DNA of 64,000 nt from DASPPF01 sp032906705 (GTDB lineage: Archaea; Thermoproteota; Nitrososphaeria; Nitrososphaerales; Gagatemarchaeaceae), in NCBI GenBank assembly GCA_032906705.1, contig JAJTZC010000004.1, positions 6,228-70,227 of the forward strand. The letters run 5' to 3'. Under the pieces are notes generated by a model. That model saw only the letters and a program-made list of their open reading frames with translations. It was not told the DNA's origin and made no database searches. Each line of letters opens with the position of its first letter. Position 1 is the first letter of the stretch. The position numbers were made by a program, and so were the translations under genes. This document shows positions 26,185 to 34,887 of this stretch, piece after piece.

Positions 26185-28551
26185 TTGGAGCTTCGCTTAG
26201 GGCCACTTCACCTCAACCTTCGCAGACCGACGGTCTCAAGAAGGACGATCATGGTGGTAACGGTTCTCGCCATAGTGTTCTCCGTGGCGGTCACGATACG
26301 CGCCTTCGCAGGGCAGTACGGCTTCTACCTGAACGAGTTCGACCCGTACTACGACTACTACGCAGCTAATCACATCGTCACGCTTGCCCAGCAGCACGGC
26401 CTGCTGTACGCCCTCTTCAACAACCCGTCCAATTGCGGGCCTTCAGTACTGACCTCGTGCCACGCGCTGCAGGGTTACTTCAACTGGCACGACGTGCAGA
26501 CCTGGTTCCCGTACGGGAGGGACGTTGCTGCGACTTCGCAGGACGGCCTCCAGGTGGGCGGCGCGCTGCTGTACCTCCTCGTCCACAACCTCTTCGGCGC
26601 TCAGATTAGCCTCTACGACTTCCTCATCCTGCTCCCCGTCTTCTTCGGCGCCCTGACCGCAATCCTGTTCTATTTCCTGATGAGGAGAATCGCAGGGGAG
26701 GCTGCGGGGCTCTTCTCGGCCCTCATGGTCGCCGTCTCTCCGCCGCTGATAGAGAGGGGAAACCTCGGATGGTTCAAGTCCGAGCCACTCGCCATACTCC
26801 TGTTCATCTCGGCTAGCTACCTCGTGCTCACGGTGTTCGACAAGGAGCGAGGCCTTCGCAGCCGCGTCTTGAGAGGCCTGCTGGCCGGATTTTTCGCGGG
26901 ATACGCCAACACCGCCTGGGGAGGCGGGGACTACTTCAGCGCCGCCTTCGGCCTGTTCTTCCTCCTGCTGCCGTTCATGAACGTGGACCTTTCCGGGCTC
27001 ACCCCGGCGGCAATCTCTTTCACCGCCGCCGCCATCCTCGGGAGCGCAATCTTCCCCAGGCCAGGAGTCGCAATCGTAACATCCCCGGTCGGAATCGCCC
27101 TGATCGGTGGGACCGTCTTCCTGCTCCTTGCCCAGTGGTCAAAGTCCTGGGTCAAGCCAACAGAGTACAGGCGGACCCTGGTGAAGTTCCTGTTCGGCTT
27201 CGTTCTCGCCGGCTTCTCTGTCATCAGCTTCGGACTGGTGGGCGGGGTCTCCGTGAGGTACCTCTCAGCAATAGCTCCATGGGCGCGGAGCGGCAACGCA
27301 CTCGTGCAGTCGGTGGCCGAGCACTTCGTACCCACGGGCCAAGACTACTTCACCTCGTACCTGATGCTCCTGTCGTTCGGAGTCGCAGGGGCCCTGATCG
27401 CTTTCAGGAGGAAGAGCATCCCGACGACCTTTGCCTTGCTCATAGGGCTCACTGGGCTCTACTTCTCGGCCGCCTTCTCTCGCCTGCTCGTCTACTCCTC
27501 CATCGCCCTCGGGCTCCTCGCCGGAATCGGCTTCGCAGAGCTGATGTTCGCACTGGTGAAGCCAAGCACCACTCCGCTAGTGAAGAAGAAGTCGACATAC
27601 ACGACAAAGAACGAGATGAAAGTCGTCTTTTCAGTCGCCGTGATAGCATTGATAGCAATCCCCGCAGGCACTTACTGGATTCCCAACCCGCTCCAGTGCA
27701 CCGCTGCCAACACATACTTCTGCGACCAGAGCCCGGCCGATTCAGCCGTCAGCCTGGCAAACGGCGCCACCACATACTCGCGCTCGCCGTTCACCGACTG
27801 GATTCAGACCTTGCAATGGATCAGGCAGAACACCCCGACCAACGCAGTGATCATTTCTTGGTGGGACTATGGTTACTGGACCGCTGTCATGGGTAACAGG
27901 ACCAGCGCCGCAGACAACTCCACGATCAACGGCACACGGATAGCCCAGATCGGGCGGATGTTCATGTCCAACGCCACCCAAGCCGCGAGGGTCGCGAAGC
28001 AGATTGCGGGAGACAGGCCCGCATACGTCCTGCTGTTCATCACCGGGAGCCTGGTGCAGATCAGCTCTGGCAGCCAGTACTACATCCTGCAGGTGCCCGC
28101 TGGCGGCGGCTTCACCGCGGGCGGGGGAGACGAGAGCAAGAAGCAATGGTTCATCAGGATAGGCGGGCTCAACGAGTCGCAGTTCCTCGAATGCCCTAAC
28201 ATCTCCACCAGCTGCCAGAACGTGGACGACTTCAACCTGACGCCCTACGCCGCAACTAACACGCTCTTCGCGAAGCTCCTGCCATTCCAGTTCAGCGGCT
28301 TCCTCGTGAGCAGCACGAGCAACCAGGGCCAGTCCCAGGTATCGCTCTCCCCGACATACCAATTCGGCACCAACGGCGTCCCGCCGGTAGAGGCGTTCGC
28401 GTTTCCTGCCACCTACACCTTCGGGCCGAACAGCACTGGCCCCTTCAGGCTTGCCTACGCCTCGCCCAGCACTAGTAGCCCAACCGCGTGCCCCGGGAAC
28501 ACTCAGATCAGCTGCTTCAATGCCGTTCTGGTCTATCAGGTCTCGGGCTGA
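26185..28551 (+). CDS. aglB: Oligosaccharyltransferase AglB (STT3 family)
   Basis: Transfers a lipid-linked glycan to Asn in surface proteins, outside the membrane. 788 residues. The first ~450 residues hold about 11-13 membrane helices, with the first external loop motif NEFDPYYDYYAANHI. The extracellular domain carries the catalytic-site signature SWWDYGYW near residue 558. TTG start at 26185, with a TATA-like GTTAAAATACC ~30 bases upstream. The secreted protein at 8.4 kb would be a potential substrate. Confidence 0.95.
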   Translation: MELRLGPLHLNLRRPTVSRRTIMVVTVLAIVFSVAVTIRAFAGQYGFYLNEFDPYYDYYAANHIVTLAQQHGLLYALFNNPSNCGPSVLTSCHALQGYFNWHDVQTWFPYGRDVAATSQDGLQVGGALLYLLVHNLFGAQISLYDFLILLPVFFGALTAILFYFLMRRIAGEAAGLFSALMVAVSPPLIERGNLGWFKSEPLAILLFISASYLVLTVFDKERGLRSRVLRGLLAGFFAGYANTAWGGGDYFSAAFGLFFLLLPFMNVDLSGLTPAAISFTAAAILGSAIFPRPGVAIVTSPVGIALIGGTVFLLLAQWSKSWVKPTEYRRTLVKFLFGFVLAGFSVISFGLVGGVSVRYLSAIAPWARSGNALVQSVAEHFVPTGQDYFTSYLMLLSFGVAGALIAFRRKSIPTTFALLIGLTGLYFSAAFSRLLVYSSIALGLLAGIGFAELMFALVKPSTTPLVKKKSTYTTKNEMKVVFSVAVIALIAIPAGTYWIPNPLQCTAANTYFCDQSPADSAVSLANGATTYSRSPFTDWIQTLQWIRQNTPTNAVIISWWDYGYWTAVMGNRTSAADNSTINGTRIAQIGRMFMSNATQAARVAKQIAGDRPAYVLLFITGSLVQISSGSQYYILQVPAGGGFTAGGGDESKKQWFIRIGGLNESQFLECPNISTSCQNVDDFNLTPYAATNTLFAKLLPFQFSGFLVSSTSNQGQSQVSLSPTYQFGTNGVPPVEAFAFPATYTFGPNSTGPFRLAYASPSTSSPTACPGNTQISCFNAVLVYQVSG

Positions 28552-28706
28552 CTTTCGTAGGCCAGCGGGCTCCTATATCGCGCGTACTTGTCGTCTGGAG
28601 AATAGCGCGCAGGGTGCACAGTGACTGCCTCGCCAGCGCAATAGGGGCACTTCTCGATCATCGTGTACCTCCCGCACTTCGTGCACCTCAGCATCAGCGA
28701 CTTCAA
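28536..28706 (-). CDS. nop10: H/ACA ribonucleoprotein Nop10
   Basis: A 56-residue protein: the zinc ribbon LRCTKCGRYTMIEKCPYCAG is followed by the Nop10 signature HPARYSPDDKYARYRS. It is part of the H/ACA particle that guides rRNA pseudouridylation with Cbf5, Gar1 and L7Ae. TTG start at 28706 overlaps the aIF2-alpha stop (TTGA). The 3' end overlaps the convergent aglB gene by 16 bases. The aIF2a-Nop10 order is conserved across archaea. Confidence 0.95.
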   Translation of the reverse strand: MKSLMLRCTKCGRYTMIEKCPYCAGEAVTVHPARYSPDDKYARYRSPLAYESQPET

Positions 28707-29503
28707 GTGGGCCCGCCGTATTTCCGCGATATCTCGCGCTTGAAGTTGAACGTATCATGCTTCCCGACACTGTCCTTAATCTTCTCCAGGACGCCGTCCA
28801 GCGCCTTTTCGGCCTGCTTGTAATCGTCCGCTGTGATCCTGACCCTGTACTTCGGGGCTCCCGCGTACGTAATCTTGACCTCCGCTGAAGACGAACCCGT
28901 GGCAGCGAGGAGCGCCTTCTTGACGTCATCGATGCCGTTGGGCGTCTTGGACGACACCTCGACCAGCGCGCCGACTTCGTACCTCGGCGGGACTATCTTC
29001 TCCGCGGCCGCGTCGGCGACAGCTTTGACTACCTGCGCCGGCAGGCTGGCTAAGGCCAGCGCCTTCTCCCCTCTCTTTGCGGCCGTCTCCAGGGCTTGGT
29101 AGAGTGTCCCGAAGCCCTCCTCCAGCTTCCCTATGTACGACGCGAGAGTCGCATCGTCGAGGCCGAGCTTCTTCTTGACCGCGTTCATTATCGCCAGCGC
29201 CCGCTCCTCCCTCTTCCACTCGATTACCTTGGCCCGCCTCTCCTCGTTCGTGACCTGCCTGAGCGAGAGGTCGATCTCCCGCCTGACCCTGTCTGCGCGC
29301 ACGACTTTCAGCACGAGCCTCTGCTGGACTTTCGCGACGCGCTCAATGTTCCTCACCCAACCAGTCGAGATCTCTGACACGTGGAGGAACCCGTTCATGC
29401 CTCCATACTGATCCAAATTCACATAGATGCCGTGCGAGGTGATTTCCCTGACAGTGCAGACCACTATCTCGCCCGGCTCGGGCATTCCCTTCTCGGAGAG
29501 CAT
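28703..29503 (-). CDS. Translation initiation factor aIF2 alpha subunit
   Basis: 266 residues. The N-terminal S1 domain (GEIVVCTVREITSHGIYVNL...GFLHVSEIS) is followed by a helical domain and a C-terminal alpha-beta domain that contacts the gamma subunit (VKITYAGAPKYRVRITADDYK). aIF2 brings initiator tRNA to the small ribosomal subunit. ATG 29503 is the start. The gene is fourth in an operon L44e-S27e-cyclase-like-aIF2a-Nop10. Confidence 0.95.
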   Translation of the reverse strand: MLSEKGMPEPGEIVVCTVREITSHGIYVNLDQYGGMNGFLHVSEISTGWVRNIERVAKVQQRLVLKVVRADRVRREIDLSLRQVTNEERRAKVIEWKREERALAIMNAVKKKLGLDDATLASYIGKLEEGFGTLYQALETAAKRGEKALALASLPAQVVKAVADAAAEKIVPPRYEVGALVEVSSKTPNGIDDVKKALLAATGSSSAEVKITYAGAPKYRVRITADDYKQAEKALDGVLEKIKDSVGKHDTFNFKREISRKYGGPT

Positions 29504-29550
29504 CGAGACGAGCGACTCGGAACGGGGCTATAGAGGTTTTGCCGACTGCT

Positions 29551-30522
29551 CTATGGCGGGGCCCACTCCCCAAGCCTCATCATGACGGTCATCGCCTTGA
29601 GCGTCACCACTTTGCTAGGCGCTCCGACCTTCTCCAGCGCGAACGGGGTCATCTTGCCTGCGCTGATGGCTGCGGAGTACCACTTCACAAGGGAACCCTC
29701 AACGTCCGGATGGACAGCATCGAGAATCCACCTGCCGTCCCTTCGCCTCTTCTCCTTCAGCAACGAGATGGCGTAACGCAGTCTCCTGTCTCCGGCGAAC
29801 CCAAGCGCGGTAACGAACTCAAGTCCGACCAGGATGTCATAGTAGTAGTGGTTGGGATAATGGAACCGGTACCACGGACCATAACGACCTCCTTGCTTGT
29901 GCAGCTCCCTCTCCAAGTAGAACTCCGCGCCCTTTTCCACTGCCCGCTTGATGCTCCTGTTCCACTTGTGCCGCGGAAGGGCCGCAAACGCGTTCATCCC
30001 CTCCCACCCATCTATAACACCGTTCTTTCCCCAGCAGTGCCATCCTCCATTCGGCTTCTGGTGCTGCACGAGCCAGTCGAAGGCGCTCCTCACCTTCGGG
30101 TGGCCGGCGTAGCCGAACTTGACAAGAGCCCTAGCCGTATTGCCCACAAGGCAGAGCTCGCTGACCTCGGCATCGTCGGTGCCGAACCCGCCGTCGCGCT
30201 TTGCGAAGCGCTTGATCCAGAGCTCGCAAGCTTTCTCGACCCTCGGGTCTTCTCTGGTCAACCCCAGGTCTGAAAGGACTAGCAACATCCAGTTGGTGGA
30301 TAGATACTTCGGCCTGTACAATCGCCCCTCCTCGACCCACCAGCCTCCTGCCCGCTGCTTGGCAAGGATGTCGGCTGCCCACCCCCTTTTCGTCAGCGCC
30401 TCCTTCGCAGCCCGCACTTGGGAATCGTCCCGGGGCCTTTCAAGCAGCCCAGTCAGAGTGAGATACCTCACCGACGGCTGGTTATCCTGCAGCAGCCAGT
30501 TCAGAACCTTTGCATCACTCAT
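29551..30522 (-). CDS. Terpenoid cyclase/prenyltransferase-fold protein
   Basis: 323 residues with repeated QW-like segments of the alpha/alpha-barrel family (AGGWWVEEGRLYRPKYLS, RDGGFGTDDAE, KPNGGWHCWGKNG, DGRWILDAVHP). This fold is shared by squalene-hopene cyclases and prenyltransferases, but the cyclase DxDD and prenyltransferase zinc site are not obvious. Its place between S27e and aIF2-alpha is unusual, since those genes are normally adjacent, so it may be an inserted gene. Function unknown. Confidence 0.7.
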   Translation of the reverse strand: MSDAKVLNWLLQDNQPSVRYLTLTGLLERPRDDSQVRAAKEALTKRGWAADILAKQRAGGWWVEEGRLYRPKYLSTNWMLLVLSDLGLTREDPRVEKACELWIKRFAKRDGGFGTDDAEVSELCLVGNTARALVKFGYAGHPKVRSAFDWLVQHQKPNGGWHCWGKNGVIDGWEGMNAFAALPRHKWNRSIKRAVEKGAEFYLERELHKQGGRYGPWYRFHYPNHYYYDILVGLEFVTALGFAGDRRLRYAISLLKEKRRRDGRWILDAVHPDVEGSLVKWYSAAISAGKMTPFALEKVGAPSKVVTLKAMTVMMRLGEWAPP

Positions 30523-30543
30523 GCTCGCGCGTCCTTGGTCGGG

Positions 30544-30741
30544 CTAGCTCAGCTTCTTCACAATCGTGGCAAGGATCAGGGCCTTCCCACCCTTGCTCTC
30601 GGTGAGCATCTTCCCGCACCCTGTGCACCCAACGTTCTTCGTCGATGCCGAGAACACCACCTTCTCCGTGCCGCACTCGTCGCACTTGACGAGAAGGAAC
30701 GTGCTCTTCTGCTTGGGTATCGGCTCTCTTTCGCGCCTCAT
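30544..30741 (-). CDS. rps27e: Ribosomal protein S27e
   Basis: 65 residues. Zinc-ribbon cysteines are in VKCDECGTEKVVF and VGCTGCGKMLTE, the S27e signature. ATG 30741 overlaps the L44e stop (ATGA), so it is translated by coupling. Small-subunit protein of archaea and eukaryotes. Confidence 0.95.
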   Translation of the reverse strand: MRREREPIPKQKSTFLLVKCDECGTEKVVFSASTKNVGCTGCGKMLTESKGGKALILATIVKKLS

Positions 30742-31016
30742 TCTGTAATCTCCGCTTTCCTGAGCCTTATACCCTTCCTCATCAACTCTTTGCTGCACTC
30801 CTTGCACTTTAGTCTTAGAGTCGCCTTTTTCGTGGTTTTGGCCGTCCGTATCAATTCTGGGAACTTTTGCCCGCCATAACCCCGCTTTCTCCCTGCTTGG
30901 CGTCTTGCTCCCCACGAACCCGCCCGCTCTTTTCCCCTCTTGTATAGGGCGACCGAATGTATGGTATGACGTTTACAGTGTGGGCAAAACGTGTTCATTT
31001 CCTTTGGGAACTTCAT
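30738..31016 (-). CDS. rpl44e: Ribosomal protein L44e
   Basis: 92 residues. The start FCPHCKRHTIHSVALYKRG and the later pair KCKECSKEL give the zinc site of L44e; the basic middle (ARRQAGRKRGYGGQKFPE) is the family core. Large-subunit protein near the E site. A minus-strand TATA-like TTTTAAAG lies near 31050, about 35 bases upstream. First gene of the operon. Confidence 0.95.
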   Translation of the reverse strand: MKFPKEMNTFCPHCKRHTIHSVALYKRGKERAGSWGARRQAGRKRGYGGQKFPELIRTAKTTKKATLRLKCKECSKELMRKGIRLRKAEITE

Positions 31017-31304
31017 CTTCTCAATCCGGGTTTTTCTCGCCGCCTGCTTTCGCTTTAAAAGGATTGGTTCGAATCAAGATTCGGCTGTCGCCAATTCGAC
31101 GAAATGACGCCCTGAGAAGAAACAGTCTGACGCCAGGGCGAGATGCGAGTGTTGGAACTTGGGGTGGGTAGCTAATAGCAATGCGAGGAATGTTGTATCA
31201 CGACCAAAGGAGTTCCATCTATTCCAAGGGCATGTCTCCGGTGCGGGCAATCATATCAACCAACCAGCGGCCCTCAGAAGTACTGTATTTCCTGCAGGCT
31301 GGTC

Positions 31305-31817
31305 ATGAAACAAGTGTACAGCATGGAGTGGCGAAGAAGGAATCCTGAGAAGCGAAAGATGATTGACAGAAGGGCGGCAGAAAAAAACCCAGGGTATTAT
31401 CGCCTGATGAAGAAGTTCGTATTCCACAGACGGGTGGAAACTTTGAAACAGTCAGTCTTGGGCTACTATTCCAGCCAGAGCTTCCGGTGTGCATGTTGCG
31501 GTGAGTCAGAACGCGACTTCCTAGTCATCGACCACATAGAAGGACATGGGAATGAACATCGCAAGCAAATCTTCGGCAGGGCGCAAGCAGGATACGCGTT
31601 CTATGATTGGTTAATCAAACGGGGGTATCCACAGGGTTTTCAGGTCCTATGTTGCAACTGCAACATGTCGAAAGGCAAGCATGGTACATGCGTTCATGTG
31701 TCAAGGCCGACGGAACCTGCGCCTCCACCAGGAATGAAGACGATTTCTCGCAGAACTGGAGACCAACGAATCAAAGGTTACGAAGCCGGCTTGGTCAAAT
31801 GGAGGCCGCGGTCATAG
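31305..31817 (+). CDS. HNH endonuclease-like protein, probably 5'-truncated
   Basis: The HNH core is clear: FRCACCGESERDFLVIDHIE, VLCCNCNMSKGKHG. It closely matches the C-terminal half of the protein encoded at 41954-42730. Upstream of ATG 31305 the same frame stays open from 31179 and encodes a CxxC...YCxxC zinc knuckle like the one in the longer paralogue (CLRCGQSYQ...YCISC), but with no ATG, GTG or TTG. The gene has therefore probably lost its true start and N-terminus. The role (homing, mobile-element or defence nuclease) is unknown. Confidence 0.65.
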   Translation: MKQVYSMEWRRRNPEKRKMIDRRAAEKNPGYYRLMKKFVFHRRVETLKQSVLGYYSSQSFRCACCGESERDFLVIDHIEGHGNEHRKQIFGRAQAGYAFYDWLIKRGYPQGFQVLCCNCNMSKGKHGTCVHVSRPTEPAPPPGMKTISRRTGDQRIKGYEAGLVKWRPRS

Positions 31818-32123
31818 AGCTGAAGCTTTGCCGTCGCCTGTCCACTCTTTAAAAGCGTTGGTGCGCGAAATGCCAGCTCTTCCCGCTTGGAGACTTCCAG
31901 CGGGAGAATCAGCTTTACACTTTTCGTCGAATCCTTGGACGGGGGTGGTTAATTCATCTCTCCAATTGGAAAGTTCCGAAAAGAACCATGAAGTTCACGC
32001 GCTTGGAGGCGTACCGCTAACTGAGAGTCCCGCTGACTCACTATCTCCAAGGCAACGGAGCCCAAGTCTTCTCCCTGTTGGCCACCGCTCCCTTCTCTCC
32101 GCTCGACATCGACCTTGGTCTCC
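31818..32123. other. Gene-free stretch
   Basis: About 300 bases between the HNH-like gene and the 3' end of a VapC-like gene. I see no gene, RNA or repeat here. It includes TTTAAAAGCG (31848-31857), which may be an orphan TATA-like box. Confidence 0.4.
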
Positions 32124-32490
32124 TCACCAGGTTATCTTCACAGCTTCAGAGATGACCTTGTCCCGTGTAATCACCGTGGCGTCCTTCTCCAGTGCCAGAG
32201 CAGAGATCAGCGAATCGAAGTATCCCATCCCCTTTTCCTGAAGCTTCGCAGCCTCCCTCAGGGANNNNNNNNNNNNNNNNNNNNNNNNNNNNNNNNNNNN
32301 NNNNNNNCTCTCTTTCCCTTGACGTATACCCTCTTCCCTTCATCACCAAATCGAACTCGACCGCAGCCATGGATGGCACGAACGTACCCGGAACGCGCCG
32401 CACCGCCTCCAAATGGCCGAAAGCGACTTTGTGGAACACATACTTCGGATTGAGGGCCCCGACCAGAACCATGGTGTCCGTCAGCCTCAC
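32124..32490 (-). CDS. vapC: VapC-type PIN toxin, interrupted by an assembly gap
   Basis: The N-terminal part (RLTDTMVLVGALNPKYVFHK) lies right of the N run and the C-terminal part (GMGYFDSLISALALEKDATV, then TRDKVISEAVKI) left of it. Together they carry PIN-domain acidic residues (Asp in LTDT, Glu in AAVEFDL, Asp in YFDSL, Asp in TRDK). The N run (32265-32307, 43 bases) does not keep the frame, so its length is only an estimate. The stop is at 32124. It is paired with the AbrB-like antitoxin gene seven bases upstream. Confidence 0.75.
32265..32307. other. Assembly gap of 43 N
   Basis: N run inside the VapC-like gene. The reading frame differs on the two sides, so the true gap length is not 43. 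Confidence 0.99.
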
Positions 32491-32497
32491 GGAGGAC

Positions 32498-32740
32498 TCA
32501 CCTCGCCGACGCCGAGAGCATCCTGTCCTCCCTGTGCTCCTCTTCCTTCCACGCGGTCAGTTTCCTCGCCGCGACCCGTTGGACTTCATTCAGCAGCGCG
32601 CCCGAATCTCGAAGCTCAACGACCCCGTCTCCCTTTACTTCGGCCACCAAACTGGTTCCCGACCTGATGCCAGCCCTCGTCCTAATCCGCTTCGGAAGCA
32701 CCAACCTTCCTTTCTGGTCGATCGAGACGAGTTCGCTCAT
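32498..32740 (-). CDS. AbrB/MazE-type antitoxin
   Basis: 80 residues. The N-terminal swapped-hairpin domain is typical: ELVSIDQKGRLVLPKRIRTR, then GTSLVAEVKGDGVVEL. Together with the downstream PIN toxin gene (seven bases apart, same strand) it forms a VapBC-type module. ATG 32740. An A/T-rich TATA-like stretch lies near 32760-32775. It should bind its own promoter and neutralise the toxin. Confidence 0.8.
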   Translation of the reverse strand: MSELVSIDQKGRLVLPKRIRTRAGIRSGTSLVAEVKGDGVVELRDSGALLNEVQRVAARKLTAWKEEEHREDRMLSASAR

Positions 32741-33190
32741 GGCCCCAGCTAGTCAATACCAATATTTGAATTTGGTGGTATGAGGCATACAAGATATCCA
32801 CAATTCCTATTTCGTGGGAAATCTCCCCTGGTGCCACCAAACTAACCAAGGCGCCGGTGTCTTTGCTCCGAGTTGAACCAGGAGCCTAGGCCGAAGTCTT
32901 GCGCAGTGGTGGTTAATCGAAACCATCGGGTCCGAGAGGGTGGACCCACCTAGCCTGAGAAAGGTTCCGTCAATCCTCGGCGGGCGATGCGAAACCTGCG
33001 AGTCGTTGTACCTCGACTTCCGCGTCCGGTATCAGGCATATGGACGAAACGACGACCAGTCTTTCTTCGACGCGCTGAGTTGCGCGGCATCCCTCGATTT
33101 CAGAAGCCTCCCCCGAAGAGGAACGGATTCCGGAAACGCGTCGAACGGAGCGACCCTTAAATGCCGTTGCTGGATTATCCTCCCACGACC
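32741..33190. other. Mostly gene-free stretch
   Basis: 450 bases with no convincing gene. An 88-codon frame at 32940-33206 has no family features and odd composition. The right end contains CCCTTAAATGCC (33153-33164), a TATA-like box correctly placed for the small gene at 33191. Confidence 0.4.
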
Positions 33191-33352
33191 ATGGGATTCA
33201 GTGTAGCCGTTCCGAACGACGAGGAATTTCGGAACGACCTTAGAGATGTTCTTGCGAAGCCTGACGAGTGGTACGACGAGAGGGTCGATAGAGCCGTAAG
33301 GGGCGCGAAGCGTGTCAAACCAAGAGCTGGGCGAGTTTCTCGCAAGGGTTGA
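33191..33352 (+). CDS. Small acidic/basic protein, function unknown
   Basis: 53 residues from ATG 33191 (MGFSVAVPNDEEFRNDLRDV...), with an acidic first half and a strongly basic tail (RGAKRVKPRAGRVSRKG). A TATA-like CTTAAAT 34 bases upstream fits leaderless expression. It overlaps a second small frame by 41 bases, as coupled toxin-antitoxin-like genes often do, but neither is recognisable. Confidence 0.45.
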   Translation: MGFSVAVPNDEEFRNDLRDVLAKPDEWYDERVDRAVRGAKRVKPRAGRVSRKG

Positions 33353-33467
33353 AGCGCGCTATGCCCGCAGGCTGCTCAGGGCCTGGCAGAGGGATCCCGA
33401 GGATTTCCCCGAATATGTCAGGCAGTTGGAAGAGATTATCGACCTGAGGAGAAAGATTTCGGGCTAA
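33312..33467 (+). CDS. Small helical protein, function unknown
   Basis: 51 residues from GTG 33312, helical and charged (ELGEFLARVEARYARRLLRA...FPEYVRQLEEIIDLRRKI). It overlaps the preceding small gene. The even helix-like pattern suggests that it is real, but there is no recognised family. Confidence 0.4.
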   Translation: MSNQELGEFLARVEARYARRLLRAWQRDPEDFPEYVRQLEEIIDLRRKISG

Positions 33468-33658
33468 TTCGTCACCCATGAGCCGTTTGTCGTCGGCGGC
33501 AAACGGGTGTGGATGAAACTACAACCAGTCTTCCTTCAATTCGCTGATTTGCACGGGCTTCGCTTGGTCAACGGTCCTCTTCCCGATTCCCACTCGCGCC
33601 ACCAAGCTGAGGCCCTATCGAAGCCCTTGCAGTGGCGCCGGCAACGCCTTGTTCTACT

Positions 33659-34078
33659 TCACGTCTCGTCTCTGTCATTCATGTTGAATTGCTCGGGGAG
33701 TTCCACATCCTTCACCACGTACCTGACCTTCTTCTCCTCAACTAGCTTCCGCAGCTTCCTTTCTGGCCCCGTGAGCGCGGCGCCTTTCTTCTTGATCTCA
33801 ACGAAATCCAAGACGTCGTTCTTGACCCCCAGCAGGTCGAACGAGCCCTGCTTGGATGTGGACGAGAGGAGGATTACCTGCTCGTATTCGTCGAGAGTCG
33901 CGAAGGTGCCCAGCAATTGGTACATGTCGCCCTTGGCCTGACTGCCCCCGATCTGGTAGGCCTTTGTCTGCTTGGTCTGCCAGCGCTGATAGTAGACCCG
34001 CGCGAGGAAGAAACCAACGACAGCAAGGACGGCGAACACAGCGACGAGCGTCCCAAGGACTGATTCGAGAGGGGTCAT
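33659..34078 (-). CDS. Membrane-anchored PD-(D/E)XK nuclease-like protein
   Basis: 139 residues: one N-terminal membrane segment (about residues 6-28, SVLGTLVAVFAVLAVVGFFL), then a small domain with D81 (SFDLLGV), E94-x-K96 (DFVEIKKKGAAL) and LTGPERKLRKLVEEKKVRYV. This D...ExK pattern is that of a Holliday-resolvase-like or Vsr-like nuclease core. Tethering to the membrane is odd for a DNA repair enzyme. It lies next to PCNA. The function is inferred only from the motif pattern. Confidence 0.6.
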   Translation of the reverse strand: MTPLESVLGTLVAVFAVLAVVGFFLARVYYQRWQTKQTKAYQIGGSQAKGDMYQLLGTFATLDEYEQVILLSSTSKQGSFDLLGVKNDVLDFVEIKKKGAALTGPERKLRKLVEEKKVRYVVKDVELPEQFNMNDRDET

Positions 34079-34131
34079 CTTCGCTTCCTACTCCGCCGCG
34101 GCTATATGAGCACCGACCGAGCTGTTGTTCT

Positions 34132-34887
34132 CTAGTCCCCGGATACCCGAGGAGCCAAAAAGTAGTTCACGCGTGCCCCTAGATCGTTCAACTTGAAGGC
34201 GAGTAAAATCGGCTTCTTCGAGGAGAACGAACAGACTAACGTGTCAGAAACGCCACCCAACGCCTTGGTTATCGAAATCAAATAATCGATGGAATACGTT
34301 GCTTTACTCTCTGCGCCAACCTGCAACTCAAGGATGTCCGCGTCGTTCTTCTCCAATGAAATTGAGGCCTGACCAATATCTGACTTCCCCGAGAATGTCA
34401 ATTTGTCCTTGATGGCCGAGATTGTCACTTGATCGGATACAACATTGATATCGCTCAAGACTTTCTCGAAAATTGCCTTGGTGAGTGTGACCTTCGTATC
34501 GAACTCCAGCTTGGGAAGCGGTGCCGCCCCTCCGCTGCTCTCAATCAGGTGAATCGTAAACTCTCGCTTGTAACCGTTCTGGAAGCGAAAGAGGATGGCA
34601 TCTTCATCAGTGGAAGAAATCTCGATGCTGTCCTTGGAATCCGACCTCCCGATGAGCTTGACCAGGTCCTCAACGCGAACACTAAATTTGAACGGCTTAT
34701 CGACCTCGTAGCGTTCGAGCGCCGAATTAGGAACCAGGAGGTCGACCAAGGCCACATGAGATGGGTCCATCGCTCTGAACGTCAGACCTTCAGTATTCGC
34801 CTCGAAAGTCGCTTCTTCGACTAGCGTCTTGACAGCTGCAGCAATCGCCTTCCATTCTATTGAGGAGGCGGCTTTGGCCAGAAACAA
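34132..34887 (-). CDS. pcn: Sliding clamp PCNA
   Basis: DNA polymerase processivity clamp of 251 residues with the two-domain architecture. Recognisable segments: FRAMDPSHVALVDLLVPNSA, KFSVRVEDLVKLIGR, FEKVLSDINVVSDQVTI and YSIDYLISITKAL. Start is TTG at 34887. Only one PCNA is seen in the window, consistent with a homotrimer. The upstream region carries an 8-bp inverted repeat and a copy of motif R1. Confidence 0.95.
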   Translation of the reverse strand: MFLAKAASSIEWKAIAAAVKTLVEEATFEANTEGLTFRAMDPSHVALVDLLVPNSALERYEVDKPFKFSVRVEDLVKLIGRSDSKDSIEISSTDEDAILFRFQNGYKREFTIHLIESSGGAAPLPKLEFDTKVTLTKAIFEKVLSDINVVSDQVTISAIKDKLTFSGKSDIGQASISLEKNDADILELQVGAESKATYSIDYLISITKALGGVSDTLVCSFSSKKPILLAFKLNDLGARVNYFLAPRVSGD

